Notes: a model not told the origin generated them from the letters alone. DNA of 11,810 nucleotides from Allobrachymonas sp. (GCA_012036375.1 JAAUOI010000065.1:1-11810); one strand, 5' to 3'; shown: positions 1 through 7,679, numbered from the stretch's first letter. Made by a program: numbers and translations.

Positions 1-3000
1 CATTGACTGAGGCAACCCCTGCCGCGCCAACTGAACCCGTTGCGCCTGTGCCGCCTTGGCCAGCTTGGACGCTGATGTTGCTGCCCGCGCCGCCGCTGGC
101 GGTCAGGCCAGAGATGCCGCGCACTGTGCCGATCGTGATGTTGCCGCCCGCAGCGCCATCTGCGCCCGCTTTACTGCTCGATGCGGCTTGCGCTGTGGAG
201 AGGATGATGTCGCCGCCTGCCGCGCTGTTGAGCGCCGCCACAGTGGCGTTGCCGGTGTTGCGCAGTACCACATCGCCACTGCCTGAGTTGTTCAGAGCGA
301 TGTTGCTTGCTGCGGATTCAATAGCACTCCCCGCAGATCCGATGCCGCCTACCGAGCGAATATCCAAGGTTTGCGCGGCCAATACGCTGCCCGCGCCTTG
401 AATCACGCCGCCCGCAGAGTTAATCGTCACCAGCCCTGCGCTGGCGCTGATGCTGCCGGTAAAAAGATCCACCGAGCCAGCTACCAAGCTGATCGCGCCT
501 GCGCCGCCAGCCGTGGAGAGCTTGCCAGCGTTAATCAAGTAGCCGCCTTGGGCATCGAGCGTGATCCCGCCTTTGGCGGTCAACTCGTAGCTGTTGCCGA
601 TGCCGTTGCTCAGCAGAGTGATGCTGCCAGAGCCATCGCTGATGTCGATTTTTTGTTTTGAGGTCAACGATAAAGCCATCGACATAGCTGCCATCGCTTT
701 GCTTGCCAGCGGCCAGCGTGATGTTGCCTGCGTTTTTGCAAAATCGCCATCGACAACCACATCCCAGGCGGCACTCGCATTGATTTGCGTGCCGCTGATG
801 GTGCCGCGAGAGCCGTCCACAACAACCAAAAAATAATTCAGCACCGGGGCCTGCAGCGCCGCCGCTGCCCGTGACCAAGCTGACAGCGCCGTTGCCGCGA
901 ATCGCTGAATTGATCTGCACATTGCCGCCCGCGCCGCCGTTTCCGGGCGAGCCGAAGAAGTAGGAGTTGGTGGGGTCGCCGTATTTTCCCTGCCCGCCAC
1001 CGCTGCCGCCTGCGCCGGATTGCACGAGCAGATTTTGGCCGTTCGCCGATATTGCGGCGTTGACGGTGATCAAGCCTCCGGTACCGCCTGCTGCGCCATC
1101 TCCTCCCACTCCACTGGTGTATCGGACACTGCTGTTGGGCCGCAAGCCTCCAGCGCCGCCCACGCCGCCTGATCCCCCCGCGCCGCCTGCGCCTGAGAGC
1201 AGAATCACATCGCCATTGGCTGCATTCAAACCCGCATCGATTACCAGCGCACCGCCTGCGCCACCGACCCCTGCGTTGCCAGCATCGCCACCGAAAGTGC
1301 CTGGCACAGTGACCTCGACCTGCTTGCAAAAAATAACGAGCGTGCACTGCTCCTCAAGGTAAGTGCGCCCATCTATGCCCGGCGCGCCTGAGCCGCCTTT
1401 ACCGCCTTGCCCGCCTTGGCCCGAGCGCACCGTGATGCTGCCTTGCGCCGCGCTTACGCTTTGATTGATACGAACATTGCCGCCCGCTTGGCCCGCAGCG
1501 CCTTGGGCTCCGGTACTGTTCGTCGTGATGGACTCTGCGCCAGCGCCTGCTGCGATCAAAATGTTGCCGCTTCCTGTTGCGGTGATGCCGGCCAATCCGT
1601 TCACCGTGTCAACGGTGATGTTGTTGCGACCCGAGACCACAGACCCGCTATCAGCCGTGCGGATGCTGATGTCGCCTTGGGCGCTGCGGGCAGCGACGGT
1701 CAGATCGCCTCGGTTAAGGATGGAAATGCCGCCGCTCTGGGTGTTCGTCAGCGCTGCGCTGCCCACTTGGGTATTGAGGGCTTGGCTGGCCGAGCCAATG
1801 CCAGTTTTTGCATTAGCCACCAGCGTGCCCGCTCTGACGACGGTTCCCGAGTTAGCGACAATGGCTGATCCCGGGCCACCGATGATGGCACCTTGGCCTG
1901 AGCTGCCCAGGCCTGCCGTGAGCGTGACGCTGCTGCCCGGGTTGCTCGCGTTCAAGACACCGCCGCCTCGGAAATCAATGTGTCGCTCGGCGTTGAGGGT
2001 GAGGGATTTGGCGACAGTCCAACTGACTTCATCATTGACGAAAATATCGCCGTTGCCCCCGGCTTTGCCTTGGGTGGCGGTGGAGATGGTGATGTTCGCA
2101 TTCGCCAAATTCGCGCCCAGCGCTGCGCCAGTGATGTTGCCACCGCTGGCGGCAATGGTGTAGTCGTTGGGGTCGATCAGCCAGTTTCCAGTCTTTCCGT
2201 TGGCGGCATTGGCGTTGACGCGGAAGGAATCGGCGATTTGGACATTGGCGGCGCTGGTGTCTACGAATCCGCCATCGGCAGTTTGAGAGGTGTTTTTTAA
2301 GCCATTTTGGCTGTTGGCCGGCATAGAATATGCGCGGAGTGCTATTGAATCGGGAGCAGATATATCCACGCTGCCACTGGCATTCACCGTGCCATGGTTG
2401 AAATCGGCGAGGATTTCGACCTTGCCTGTGCGCACTTCGACAGGCTCAGTGCGAACGGAATTTCCCCCGTTCGTCCTGAGCTTGTCGAAGGACTCAGATC
2501 GGCCACGGTTTGCGCTTCGATGATGCCGCTGTGGTTGACCACGGCTCTTGAAAGGCCAGCGGCGGTTTGCGCATTCATCAGCACCCAGCCACCATCGGCT
2601 TTGATCAATCCTTTGTTGTCAACGAGCGTATCGAATTCAGCTTGGCTGATCTGCACTTTGAGCAGGCGATTGCCTTGGAATTGGAGGGTGATGTCTTGCC
2701 CGGCAGCGAGCGCCACGCTTCCTAAGCGAGCCGCTATCACGCCTTCGTTGCGCACGGTTTGGCCGAGCAAAGCAATCGTGCCACCTTGGGCTGCGGTGAG
2801 CGTGCCTTGGTTGATCACTTCACCGGGTTTAACGGTTAAATTGGCCTGATTTTGAAGCAAATTAGGGCTCTGACCGGCATCAATACTGCGCAGAGTGCTA
2901 TTGAATTGATAGTTGCCTGTTTGGCTGCCGAGCAGGAAGTTTTGATCGGTAATCTCTAAAGTAGAAGCCACCAAGCCGCCGACGTTGACCTGTGCGCCTG

Positions 3001-3415
3001 GTGCAAACAAGATGCCAGCGGGGTTGACGAGGAAGACTTGGCCGGTGGCGTTGATTTGGCCGTAGATTTCGCTGCCTTGGTTGGAATTGACGCGATTGAG
3101 CGTCACGCCGTTGCTGGGCTGCGAGAAGCTCACCGTGCCGTTGGAGCCGACGTTGAAGCTGTTCCAATTCAAGATGGCGGCGGTGGAGGTTTGGCTGATG
3201 CTGAGGGTATTTCGTCCGTTCGCGGCAATCGCCGCCGAGCCGATCATGGCGTTGCCCGAAGCCACGCTGCCACCCGTGGGCAGGGTGTTCGCCCCCACAG
3301 GCGTGCCCACCTGCGCATACACAAGATGCGGATTGAACCCCGCCGCCGCAAAGAAGCCGCCGGCCATGAGGAGTTGTTGCAGCAGGGGAAACTGGTGGAT
3401 GCTGATGTGTTTCAT
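1..3415 (-). CDS. Filamentous-haemagglutinin-like two-partner secretion exoprotein, 3' end outside window, frameshifted
   Basis: TpsA-type exoprotein, at least about 1,138 residues, expected to cross the outer membrane through a FhaC/ShlB partner and act as a surface or secreted beta-helical adhesin. The start MKHISIHQF precedes a hydrophobic stretch and a likely signal cleavage after HLVYA (residue 34). Residues 35-300 look like a TPS domain, with the conserved NPAGILF (131-137) and NWNSFNVG. After this come beta-helix repeats and a glycine-rich region (about 840-1430), then more FHA-like repeats to the window edge. Four single-base frame breaks lie at 2464-2468 (C5, one short), 828-833 (A6, one extra), 733-737 (T5, one short) and 649-654 (T6, one extra). 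Correcting them gives one open frame without stops. Two repeat elements appear to be inserted in frame near residues 308-328 and 355-376. Family is well supported; ligand and function are unknown. Confidence 0.9.
309..343 (+). repeat. Possible copy D of dispersed repeat, inverted, inside exoprotein gene
   Basis: The plus strand here matches the minus strand of the copy at 2318-2350 at about 29 of 35 positions, including an exact ATTCAATAGCACTCC. The encoded GSAGSAIESAAS also looks like a normal FHA motif, so chance or shared coding constraint remains possible. Confidence 0.35.
840..1430 (-). other. Glycine-rich tandem beta-helix region within the exoprotein
   Basis: About 195 residues in which short beta-strand pairs alternate with Gly/Ala-rich loops. 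Recurring units include GGALVIDAGLNAANGDVILL, GGLITVNAAISANGQNLLVQ and GGNVQINSAIRGNGAVSLV, each followed by SGxGG-type loops of variable length. One loop holds the only obvious close cysteine pair in the region (EEQCTLVIFCKQVEV). The pattern fits stacked beta-helix rungs with flexible loops. It also explains the long Pro/Ala-rich open frames on the opposite strand. Confidence 0.75.
2289..2350 (-). repeat. Dispersed repeat copy A, apparently inserted in frame in the exoprotein
   Basis: Positions 2289-2343 match 10452-10506 at 45 of 54 aligned bases plus one gap in each sequence. The right part also matches 2874-2906 at about 27 of 33. In the protein it encodes DSIALRAYSMPANSQNGLKN, which separates SVDISAP from ADGGFVDTSA; in related exoproteins such segments usually run on as SAPNGGxGGFxETSA. 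It therefore looks like an in-frame insertion. The element has a small internal hairpin (AGCC-AAAAT-GGCT) beside an A/T run. I do not recognise the repeat family. Confidence 0.65.
2435..2490. repeat. REP-like palindromic element inside exoprotein coding sequence
   Basis: Two 24-bp arms (2435-2458 and 2467-2490) are inverted copies matching at 21 of 24 positions, separated by 8 bp. The arm core CTTCGACAGGCTCAG is a motif I recall as a very common interspersed palindrome in proteobacterial genomes. Here it lies inside the exoprotein gene and, if C5 at 2464-2468 is restored to C6, reads through in frame as SPSTSSGRTGGNSVRTEPVE before the gene resumes at RTGKVEILAD. Confidence 0.8.
2874..2906 (-). 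repeat. Possible copy C of dispersed repeat in exoprotein TPS region
   Basis: Matches copy A (2318-2350) at about 27 of 33 positions, including exact GAGTGCTATTGAAT and the CCGGCAT end. It encodes NSTLRSIDAG of the exoprotein. It is shorter and more diverged than the A/B pair. Confidence 0.4.
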
Positions 3416-3422
3416 GTAGCTA

Positions 3423-3467
3423 ATTGTGAAATGGCTGGCGCAGCATGTCTCTCATCCTGATGGATGA
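3423..3467 (-). promoter_or_regulatory. Exoprotein promoter with dyad operator
   Basis: Reading the minus strand: dyad TCATCC-ATCA-GGATGA (3467-3452), then directly a -35-like GAGACA (3451-3446), a 17-bp spacer, and a -10-like CACAAT (3428-3423). The start codon follows after only 7 bases, so the transcript may have almost no leader. The same arrangement and spacing precede the transporter gene at 10404-10448. A dyad abutting the -35 is the usual place for a class II activator site, and the LuxR-type regulator at 4491 is the obvious candidate (inference). Confidence 0.6.
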
Positions 3468-3471
3468 ATTT
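3447..3471. repeat. 25-bp direct repeat, left copy, containing the dyad
   Basis: Identical over 25 bases to 4322-4346 and in the same orientation. The match ends exactly at both sides. It contains the TCATCC-TGAT-GGATGA dyad plus AATTT. The two copies enclose the vapBC module. Confidence 0.85.
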
Positions 3472-3517
3472 AGGGGGTTGTGATTTTTTCTTGCCGAGCA
3501 CACAGACCGGCCATAGC

Positions 3518-3547
3518 TTGGCATCCATCTCATAGCCATGCCATAAT
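3518..3547 (+). promoter_or_regulatory. Putative vapBC promoter
   Basis: TTGGCA (3518-3523), an 18-bp spacer and CATAAT (3542-3547) form a reasonable sigma-70-type promoter about 40 bases ahead of the vapB start. The assignment rests on motif resemblance alone. Confidence 0.45.
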
Positions 3548-3588
3548 TACACTCAAGTTCACACATTTTGATGTGTAGAAAGATCCTC

Positions 3589-3840
3589 ATGGCAACAAAT
3601 TTAGCGATTGATGATTCACTTTTGGAGCAAGCTCGCAAGGTGAGTGGCTTGCGCACAAAAAAAGCCGTGGTGACGCATGCTTTGGTGGAATACATCCAAA
3701 AGCGCCAGCAAAACCAAGTCATTGAGCTGTTTGGCAGCATTGACTACGATGCACACTACGATTACAAAGCGCAGCGCAAGGCAGGCCGCGGCTCTTCCCC
3801 ACCCGCTGCACCGTTAGCAGCGCCGGAATCTTCACCCTAG
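3589..3840 (+). CDS. vapB: VapB-family antitoxin (type II toxin-antitoxin)
   Basis: An 83-residue protein starting MATNLAIDDSLLEQARKVSG, the typical N-terminus of VapB antitoxins of the VapB_antitoxin (PF09957) type: a short beta strand for dimeric DNA binding, a helix, then LRTKKAVVTHALVEYI. The C-terminal half (IELFGSIDYDAHYDYKAQR) resembles the toxin-neutralising segment. The tail GSSPPAAPLAAPESSP is Pro/Ala-rich and unusual for the family. The upstream TTG at 3568 and ATG at 3571 are in frame, but 3589 fits family length best. It should bind and inhibit the VapC encoded 7 bp downstream and repress the shared promoter, as in related systems. The reading frame is intact. Confidence 0.87.
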   Translation: MATNLAIDDSLLEQARKVSGLRTKKAVVTHALVEYIQKRQQNQVIELFGSIDYDAHYDYKAQRKAGRGSSPPAAPLAAPESSP

Positions 3841-3847
3841 GCCTGCC

Positions 3848-4279
3848 ATGCAAGTGTTGGTTGATTCGTCCGTCTGGTCGCTTGCCTTGCGCCGCGCGAA
3901 TGCTCGCGGCAACCCAGAGATACCTCTAGTTCAGCCCTCGCAAGCCGTGGAGATACTGCGAGATTTGATCGGCGATGGCCGCGCAGTGATGATCGGTGCC
4001 ATACGGCAAGAGGTGCTCTCTGGTATCAAACAAGCCGAGCAATTCAAGCGTTTGCAGCAAGCACTCGCAGGCTTTGAAGACATTGCCCTGCTGCGCAGCG
4101 ACTATGAGCTGGCCGCAGAGTTTTTTAACACCTGCCGTGGCAAAGGCATCCAAGGCAGCACGATCGATTTCCTCATCTGCGCCGCTGCCAGCGCTCGCGA
4201 GCTGCCGATTCTCAGCACGGATCAAGATTTCATACGCTTTGCAAAGCACCTGCCGATCAAGTTGCTTGCCATTCGGTAG
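3848..4279 (+). CDS. vapC: VapC PIN-domain ribonuclease toxin
   Basis: A 143-residue PIN-domain protein, the usual VapC length. The acidic active-site pattern is visible: VDSSVWS near the N-terminus (Asp6), RQEVLSG mid-protein (Glu), TIDFLICAAA (Asp) and STDQDF near the C-terminus (Asp). VapC toxins are Mg2+-dependent endoribonucleases that cut tRNA or rRNA and stop translation; the target of this one cannot be read from sequence. It follows vapB after 7 bp in the usual antitoxin-toxin order, so the two are very likely cotranscribed. The frame is intact with all catalytic residues, in contrast to the broken frames around it, and the module is enclosed by 25-bp direct repeats. Confidence 0.92.
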   Translation: MQVLVDSSVWSLALRRANARGNPEIPLVQPSQAVEILRDLIGDGRAVMIGAIRQEVLSGIKQAEQFKRLQQALAGFEDIALLRSDYELAAEFFNTCRGKGIQGSTIDFLICAAASARELPILSTDQDFIRFAKHLPIKLLAIR

Positions 4280-4321
4280 CTTGGAATTCAGATCTTGCGA
4301 AGATTTGTATCTTGTCTCTGA

Positions 4322-4346
4322 GTCTCTCATCCTGATGGATGAATTT
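4322..4346. repeat. 25-bp direct repeat, right copy, with dyad upstream of response regulator
   Basis: Exact copy of 3447-3471, same orientation, containing TCATCC-TGAT-GGATGA at 4327-4342. It lies about 145-165 bp ahead of the response-regulator start. Unlike the copies at 3452 and 10433, no GAGACA-17-CACAAT promoter follows it in either direction. Confidence 0.85.
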
Positions 4347-4347
4347 C

Positions 4348-4361
4348 GGAGTGAATACTCC
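4348..4361. promoter_or_regulatory. Second small dyad upstream of response regulator
   Basis: GGAGT-GAAT-ACTCC, a perfect 5-4-5 inverted repeat beginning 5 bp after the larger dyad. It may be an additional operator half or part of a binding array. A weak promoter-like pair, TTGCTT (4369-4374) and AACAAT (4393-4398) with an 18-bp spacer, lies just downstream. Both are low-confidence; nothing else is visible between 4362 and 4490. Confidence 0.3.
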
Positions 4362-4490
4362 AGTAGGCTTGCTTTTGGGGGATTTCAAAGGCAACAATGG
4401 GTGCTAGCGGTTTGCCGATGCGACGAACCTGCAACTGACTACTTTTGTTTGCAACTTTGGCATTTCATGGCTCCTGCCTCCCTTTCTGCT

Positions 4491-5185
4491 ATGGATAAAA
4501 GCCGCTGGCTGTGTTGCTGGTGGATGATCACGCGCTGTTTCGCGCGGGGATGCGTTTTATTTTGGGCGAAGGGGAGCTGCTGGGCAGCACGGTGCTGCAA
4601 GCGGGCAGCTTGACGGAGGCTTTATCCATTCCTGAGCAGGTAGATGTGGTGCTGCTAGATGTGCAGATGCCGGGGATCAATGGCATGGAGGGGCTCACTC
4701 TGGTGAAGCGGCGCTGGCCGAAGGCGGCGATTTTGATGCTGAGTGCTACCGAAGATCATGAGACGCAGCAGCAATGTATCAAGCGTGGGGCGCTGGCTTT
4801 TGTGAGTAAAACGGCTTCGCCTGAGGAGATTCGGGCGGTGGTGTGGCAGGCGGCAAGCGGCAAGCTGGCCAAGCCCCAAGCTGCCTTGCGCCAAGATCAC
4901 GAGCCGCTTGCCGCCGATGAACCGAGCGCCGGTGCTGAAGTGGGCAAAGAGCTTTCTGCGCGGCAGCTGGATGTGCTCTTGCTGATGTGTGAGGGCATTA
5001 GCAACAAAGCGATTGCGCGAAAGCTCTTTGTGAGCGAGAACACGGTGCGCAGCCATGTGGCCGCTGTGCTCAAATATTTTGGAGCCAGCACGCGGGTCGA
5101 GGCGGTGATGGCGGCGCAAAAAAGCGGCATGGTGAGCGTACGTGTGAATTCGCTGAATGTGGCTGCCGGCGTAGTGTTCACATGA
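4491..5185 (+). CDS. LuxR/NarL-family response regulator, frameshifted near its start
   Basis: DNA-binding response regulator of about 230 residues. The receiver domain has the acidic pair in LLVDDH, the phospho-acceptor in VVLLDVQMPGING, and the conserved Lys in VSKTA. The C-terminal LuxR-type helix-turn-helix reads LSARQLDVLLLMCEGISNKA followed by FVSENTVRSHVAAVL. The open frame begins at a GTG (4511), which would truncate the first receiver strand. Restoring one A in AAAA at 4497-4500 gives MDKKPLAVLLVDDHALFRAG from ATG 4491, a normal N-terminus; ATG 4467 is in the same upstream frame. The stop overlaps the kinase start (ATGA), so the two genes are translationally coupled. It probably controls the exoprotein and transporter promoters that share the dyad found upstream of this gene. 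Confidence 0.9.
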
Positions 5186-7059
5186 GCGGGGCTGCTGAAT
5201 TAACCAATGCGCAAGAAGCTCCCTCCAGCAGCGTGGATTTGATCCGGCTGGAGGAGCAACGGCGCTTTGAACGCTTTATCTATTTGGGCAGCGTGGGCAT
5301 TTGGCTCACGGCACTGCTGCTGGTGGGGGTGGTGCTGTCGCTGGAGTCGCAGGCGAGGGGCGCCGCGCTGATCTGGGGCGGCGTATTCACGGCGCTGATG
5401 GCGGGCACAGTGATCACATGGGCACTGATTGGCCAGCATCTTCAATCGATGGATGCGCGCGATCTGTGGCACAAAGTGCTGGTGATCTTGCATGGGCTGA
5501 TGTGGGCGCTGCCGCCGTTTATTTTTTTTGAGGCGGGGCAGTCGCAGGTGACGATGTTTATGCTGTGCATGGTGTGCGGCATGTCGGCGGCGGGGGTGCC
5601 GATTTTTGGCACGCGCCCTGCGCTGTATGCGATGATTTTTGTGCCGCCGTTTGTGGCGCAGATGATCGTATTTGGCAGCTACGGTTGGCGAGCAGGCGAT
5701 GCATTTCATGGCTTTTTAGGCGCGGCCATGCTGCTCTTGCTGACCGTGAATTTGATTTTCAGCCGCTTTACTTGGGCGACGCTGAACCGCTCGATTGTGC
5801 TGGCTTATGAAAACCAAGAGCTGGTGCAGCAGCTCAAAAGCCAAGCCGTGCAATTGAGCGAGACCACCCGCGCCGCGCAAGAAGCCAATAAAGCCAAAAC
5901 CAAATTTTTAGCCGCAGCCAGCCACGATTTGCGCCAGCCGGTGCATGCGCTCAACTTGTTCACCGAGGTATTGGCCAGCACGCAGCTCGATGCCAAGCAA
6001 ACCCATATGCTCCAGCATATTCGCGCGGCCACGCATGCCAGCCGCGACATGCTCAATACGCTCTTGGATTATTCGCGAATTGAGGCGGGCGTGATGGAGG
6101 CCAAGCCAGCGCCCACGCATGTGGCGCAGCTTCTGCGGCGCTTGGAAGATGAGTTTGGCCCGCAAGCCGATGCGCAAAACATCATCTACCGCACACGCGA
6201 TACGAATGCCATGGCGTTTTGCGACCCGAGCATGACCTTGCTCGTATTGCGCAACTTCGTGAGCAATGCGCTGCGCTACACGCAAACTGGCGGCATCTTG
6301 TGGCGGCGCGGCACCGGGGCGACGAGCTGATCGTGCAGGTGTTTGACACCGGCATTGGCATTGCGCCCGAGCAGCAAGAAGAGGTCTTCAAAGAGTTCCA
6401 CCAATTGGGCAACTTAGAGCGGGATCGCCAAAAAGGGCTGGGGCTAGGGCTAGCGATTGCTAAAGGCTTGGCGCAGAACATGCTGGCTCGCATTGAATTG
6501 CGCTCTCAACCGGGCAAGGGCTCGGTGTTTAGCCTGTGTTTGAGCGCGTGGAAACCTGCCCAAGAGCCCGCAGTGATCAGCTTGCGCTCGGGCGGTTGGA
6601 ATGCCGATCAGTTAGCCAACACAGCGCCGTTGACACATGCAGCGGTGGCATCAGAGACACTGCCACCAGCAACACACAGCTCTTTTCACAGCGCTTTTCG
6701 TAGCCTACGCGTGCTTGATCGTGGACGATGAGGCGCAGGTGCGCGTGGGTTTGGAGGCGCTGCTGCATAGCTGGGGCTGCGAGGTGCGCACCGCCGAGGG
6801 CTTGGGCGATGCCTTGCGTTGCCTAGATGAAGGATTTGCGCTGCAACTGCTAATCACCGATTACCGCCTGCGCGATGGCATCACGGGAGGTGATGTGATT
6901 GCTGCGGTGCGCCAGAGGCATCCTGATATGCCCGCCATCATCGTGACGGGCGACACCGATCCACAGCGTATCCGCGAAGCCGCAGGCCACAGCGCGACCC
7001 TGCTGCACAAACCCGTGAGCGTTGCTGCGCTGCGCGAGGCGATGCTAGGCGTGCGTTAA
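5182..7059 (+). CDS. Hybrid histidine kinase with C-terminal receiver, two frame breaks
   Basis: Membrane sensor kinase of about 625 residues. Hydrophobic segments between residues 33 and 195 suggest about six transmembrane helices with short loops and no sizeable periplasmic sensor. A coiled stretch (205-238) leads to the H-box FLAAASHDLRQPVHALNLF with the phospho-accepting His near 248, then the N-box LRNFVSNALRYT, the G1 box DTGIGIAP and GLGLGLAIAKGL. A C-terminal receiver follows (LIVDDE, LLITDYRLRD, LLHKPV). Two single-base breaks separate these parts: a missing G at 6299-6301 (expected GILVAARHRGDELIV) and an extra T at 6715-6716 (expected SLRVLIVDDEAQ). The final receiver suggests branched or self-tuning phosphotransfer with the separate regulator encoded upstream. 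The stimulus is unknown; the membrane-embedded N-terminus suggests sensing within or near the membrane. Confidence 0.9.
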
Positions 7060-7081
7060 CCCAGACTCCTAGGAGTCTGGG
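7060..7081. terminator. Perfect 22-bp palindrome between convergent genes, likely bidirectional terminator
   Basis: Arms CCCAGACTCCT and AGGAGTCTGGG pair perfectly with no spacer. It begins one base after the kinase stop codon and contains the TAG stop of the AbiEi-like gene on the other strand. No T-run follows in either direction, so it is not a canonical intrinsic terminator. Position between convergent genes still favours a role in transcript ends or stability. Confidence 0.55.
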
Positions 7082-7677
7082 CGAAAGGGCATGGGTGGCA
7101 ACCGCCAAGCCCGCGCTGCGGCTGCCCAATCGGCCTCGTCTTGCGCATTTAAGCTACCCCAATCCACATCGTCCGGCTGCAAGCCGCACAAGCCCCAGCC
7201 TTGTGAGGCGACTAAATCGAGCAAAGCCCATGCAGGGCGCAGGCTAGGGAGGGTGCCGGAGGCTGGCGAGTTGATACCTGCACGGACAGCGCGCATCCAA
7301 GCCTCGGGTTGTCGTTGAATATCAAAGTGATCAACTGTGAAGCTGGATTCGCCTTCATCGACGGCCACTGTGGGCAGCGCAGGGATTTGCGTGATCCAGC
7401 CGCTGCGCCGCAAGGCTTCTAGGCCGACGACCAAGGCAGATGGATGCGCCAGCAGTAAGGCGGCTTCCCAATCGGCATGCTCGGATGTGAGCAAATTGGC
7501 AAACACATCGCTGTGGCCACCGAGCGGGGCGACCAAACCGCGCTTTTTCCAGAGATAGAGGTAATGCGAGGCGGTTTTGGAAGCCCAGCCAAAGCGGATG
7601 GTGAGGTCTGCGCCACGAAAGACGGCGGGCAACTGCTGCAAGCGCGCGATGGCGGAGACGTTCGTTCGCATCAGCAT
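7069..7677 (-). CDS. abiEi: AbiEi-like antitoxin/transcriptional regulator (type IV toxin-antitoxin)
   Basis: A 202-residue protein. The N-terminal 70 residues (RLQQLPAVFRGADL, then ASHYLYLWKKRGLVAPLGG) match the winged-helix region of AbiEi antitoxins. The remainder includes LVVGLEALRRSGWI and a late RPAWALLDLVAS...LQPDDVDW segment typical of AbiEi C-terminal domains. In characterised AbiE systems this protein represses its own promoter and counters the AbiEii nucleotidyltransferase without direct binding. ATG 7677 lies 2 bp after the toxin stop, preceded by AAGAGATAAG as a likely ribosome site inside the toxin gene's end; ATG 7671 is an alternative. The frame is intact. Gene order is reversed: the toxin comes first here, whereas described abiE operons place the antitoxin first. 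Confidence 0.78.
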   Translation of the reverse strand: MLMRTNVSAIARLQQLPAVFRGADLTIRFGWASKTASHYLYLWKKRGLVAPLGGHSDVFANLLTSEHADWEAALLLAHPSALVVGLEALRRSGWITQIPALPTVAVDEGESSFTVDHFDIQRQPEAWMRAVRAGINSPASGTLPSLRPAWALLDLVASQGWGLCGLQPDDVDWGSLNAQDEADWAAAARAWRLPPMPFRPDS

Positions 7678-7679
7678 AC

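Noticed and set aside
840..1430. Collagen-like or PE_PGRS-type protein
   Set aside because: The glycine pattern is not a strict Gly-X-Y triplet, and the upstream TPS domain shows the region belongs to an FHA-type exoprotein.
3..2163. Long Pro/Ala-rich open frames on the plus strand opposite the exoprotein gene
   Set aside because: They mirror Gly/Ala/Ser-rich codons of the minus-strand adhesin, have no recognisable domain and no ribosome sites. They are antisense shadows.
3420..3740. A 106-residue minus-strand frame over vapB
   Set aside because: It is antisense to a convincing vapB and runs through the exoprotein promoter; no family resemblance.
4280..4320. Terminator after vapC (AAGAT...ATCTT elements near 4290-4315)
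   Set aside because: The arms are only 5 bp and no T-run follows; too weak to call.
3447..4346. Composite transposon or insertion sequence around vapBC
   Set aside because: No transposase gene or terminal inverted repeats are present; only the 25-bp direct repeats support insertion.
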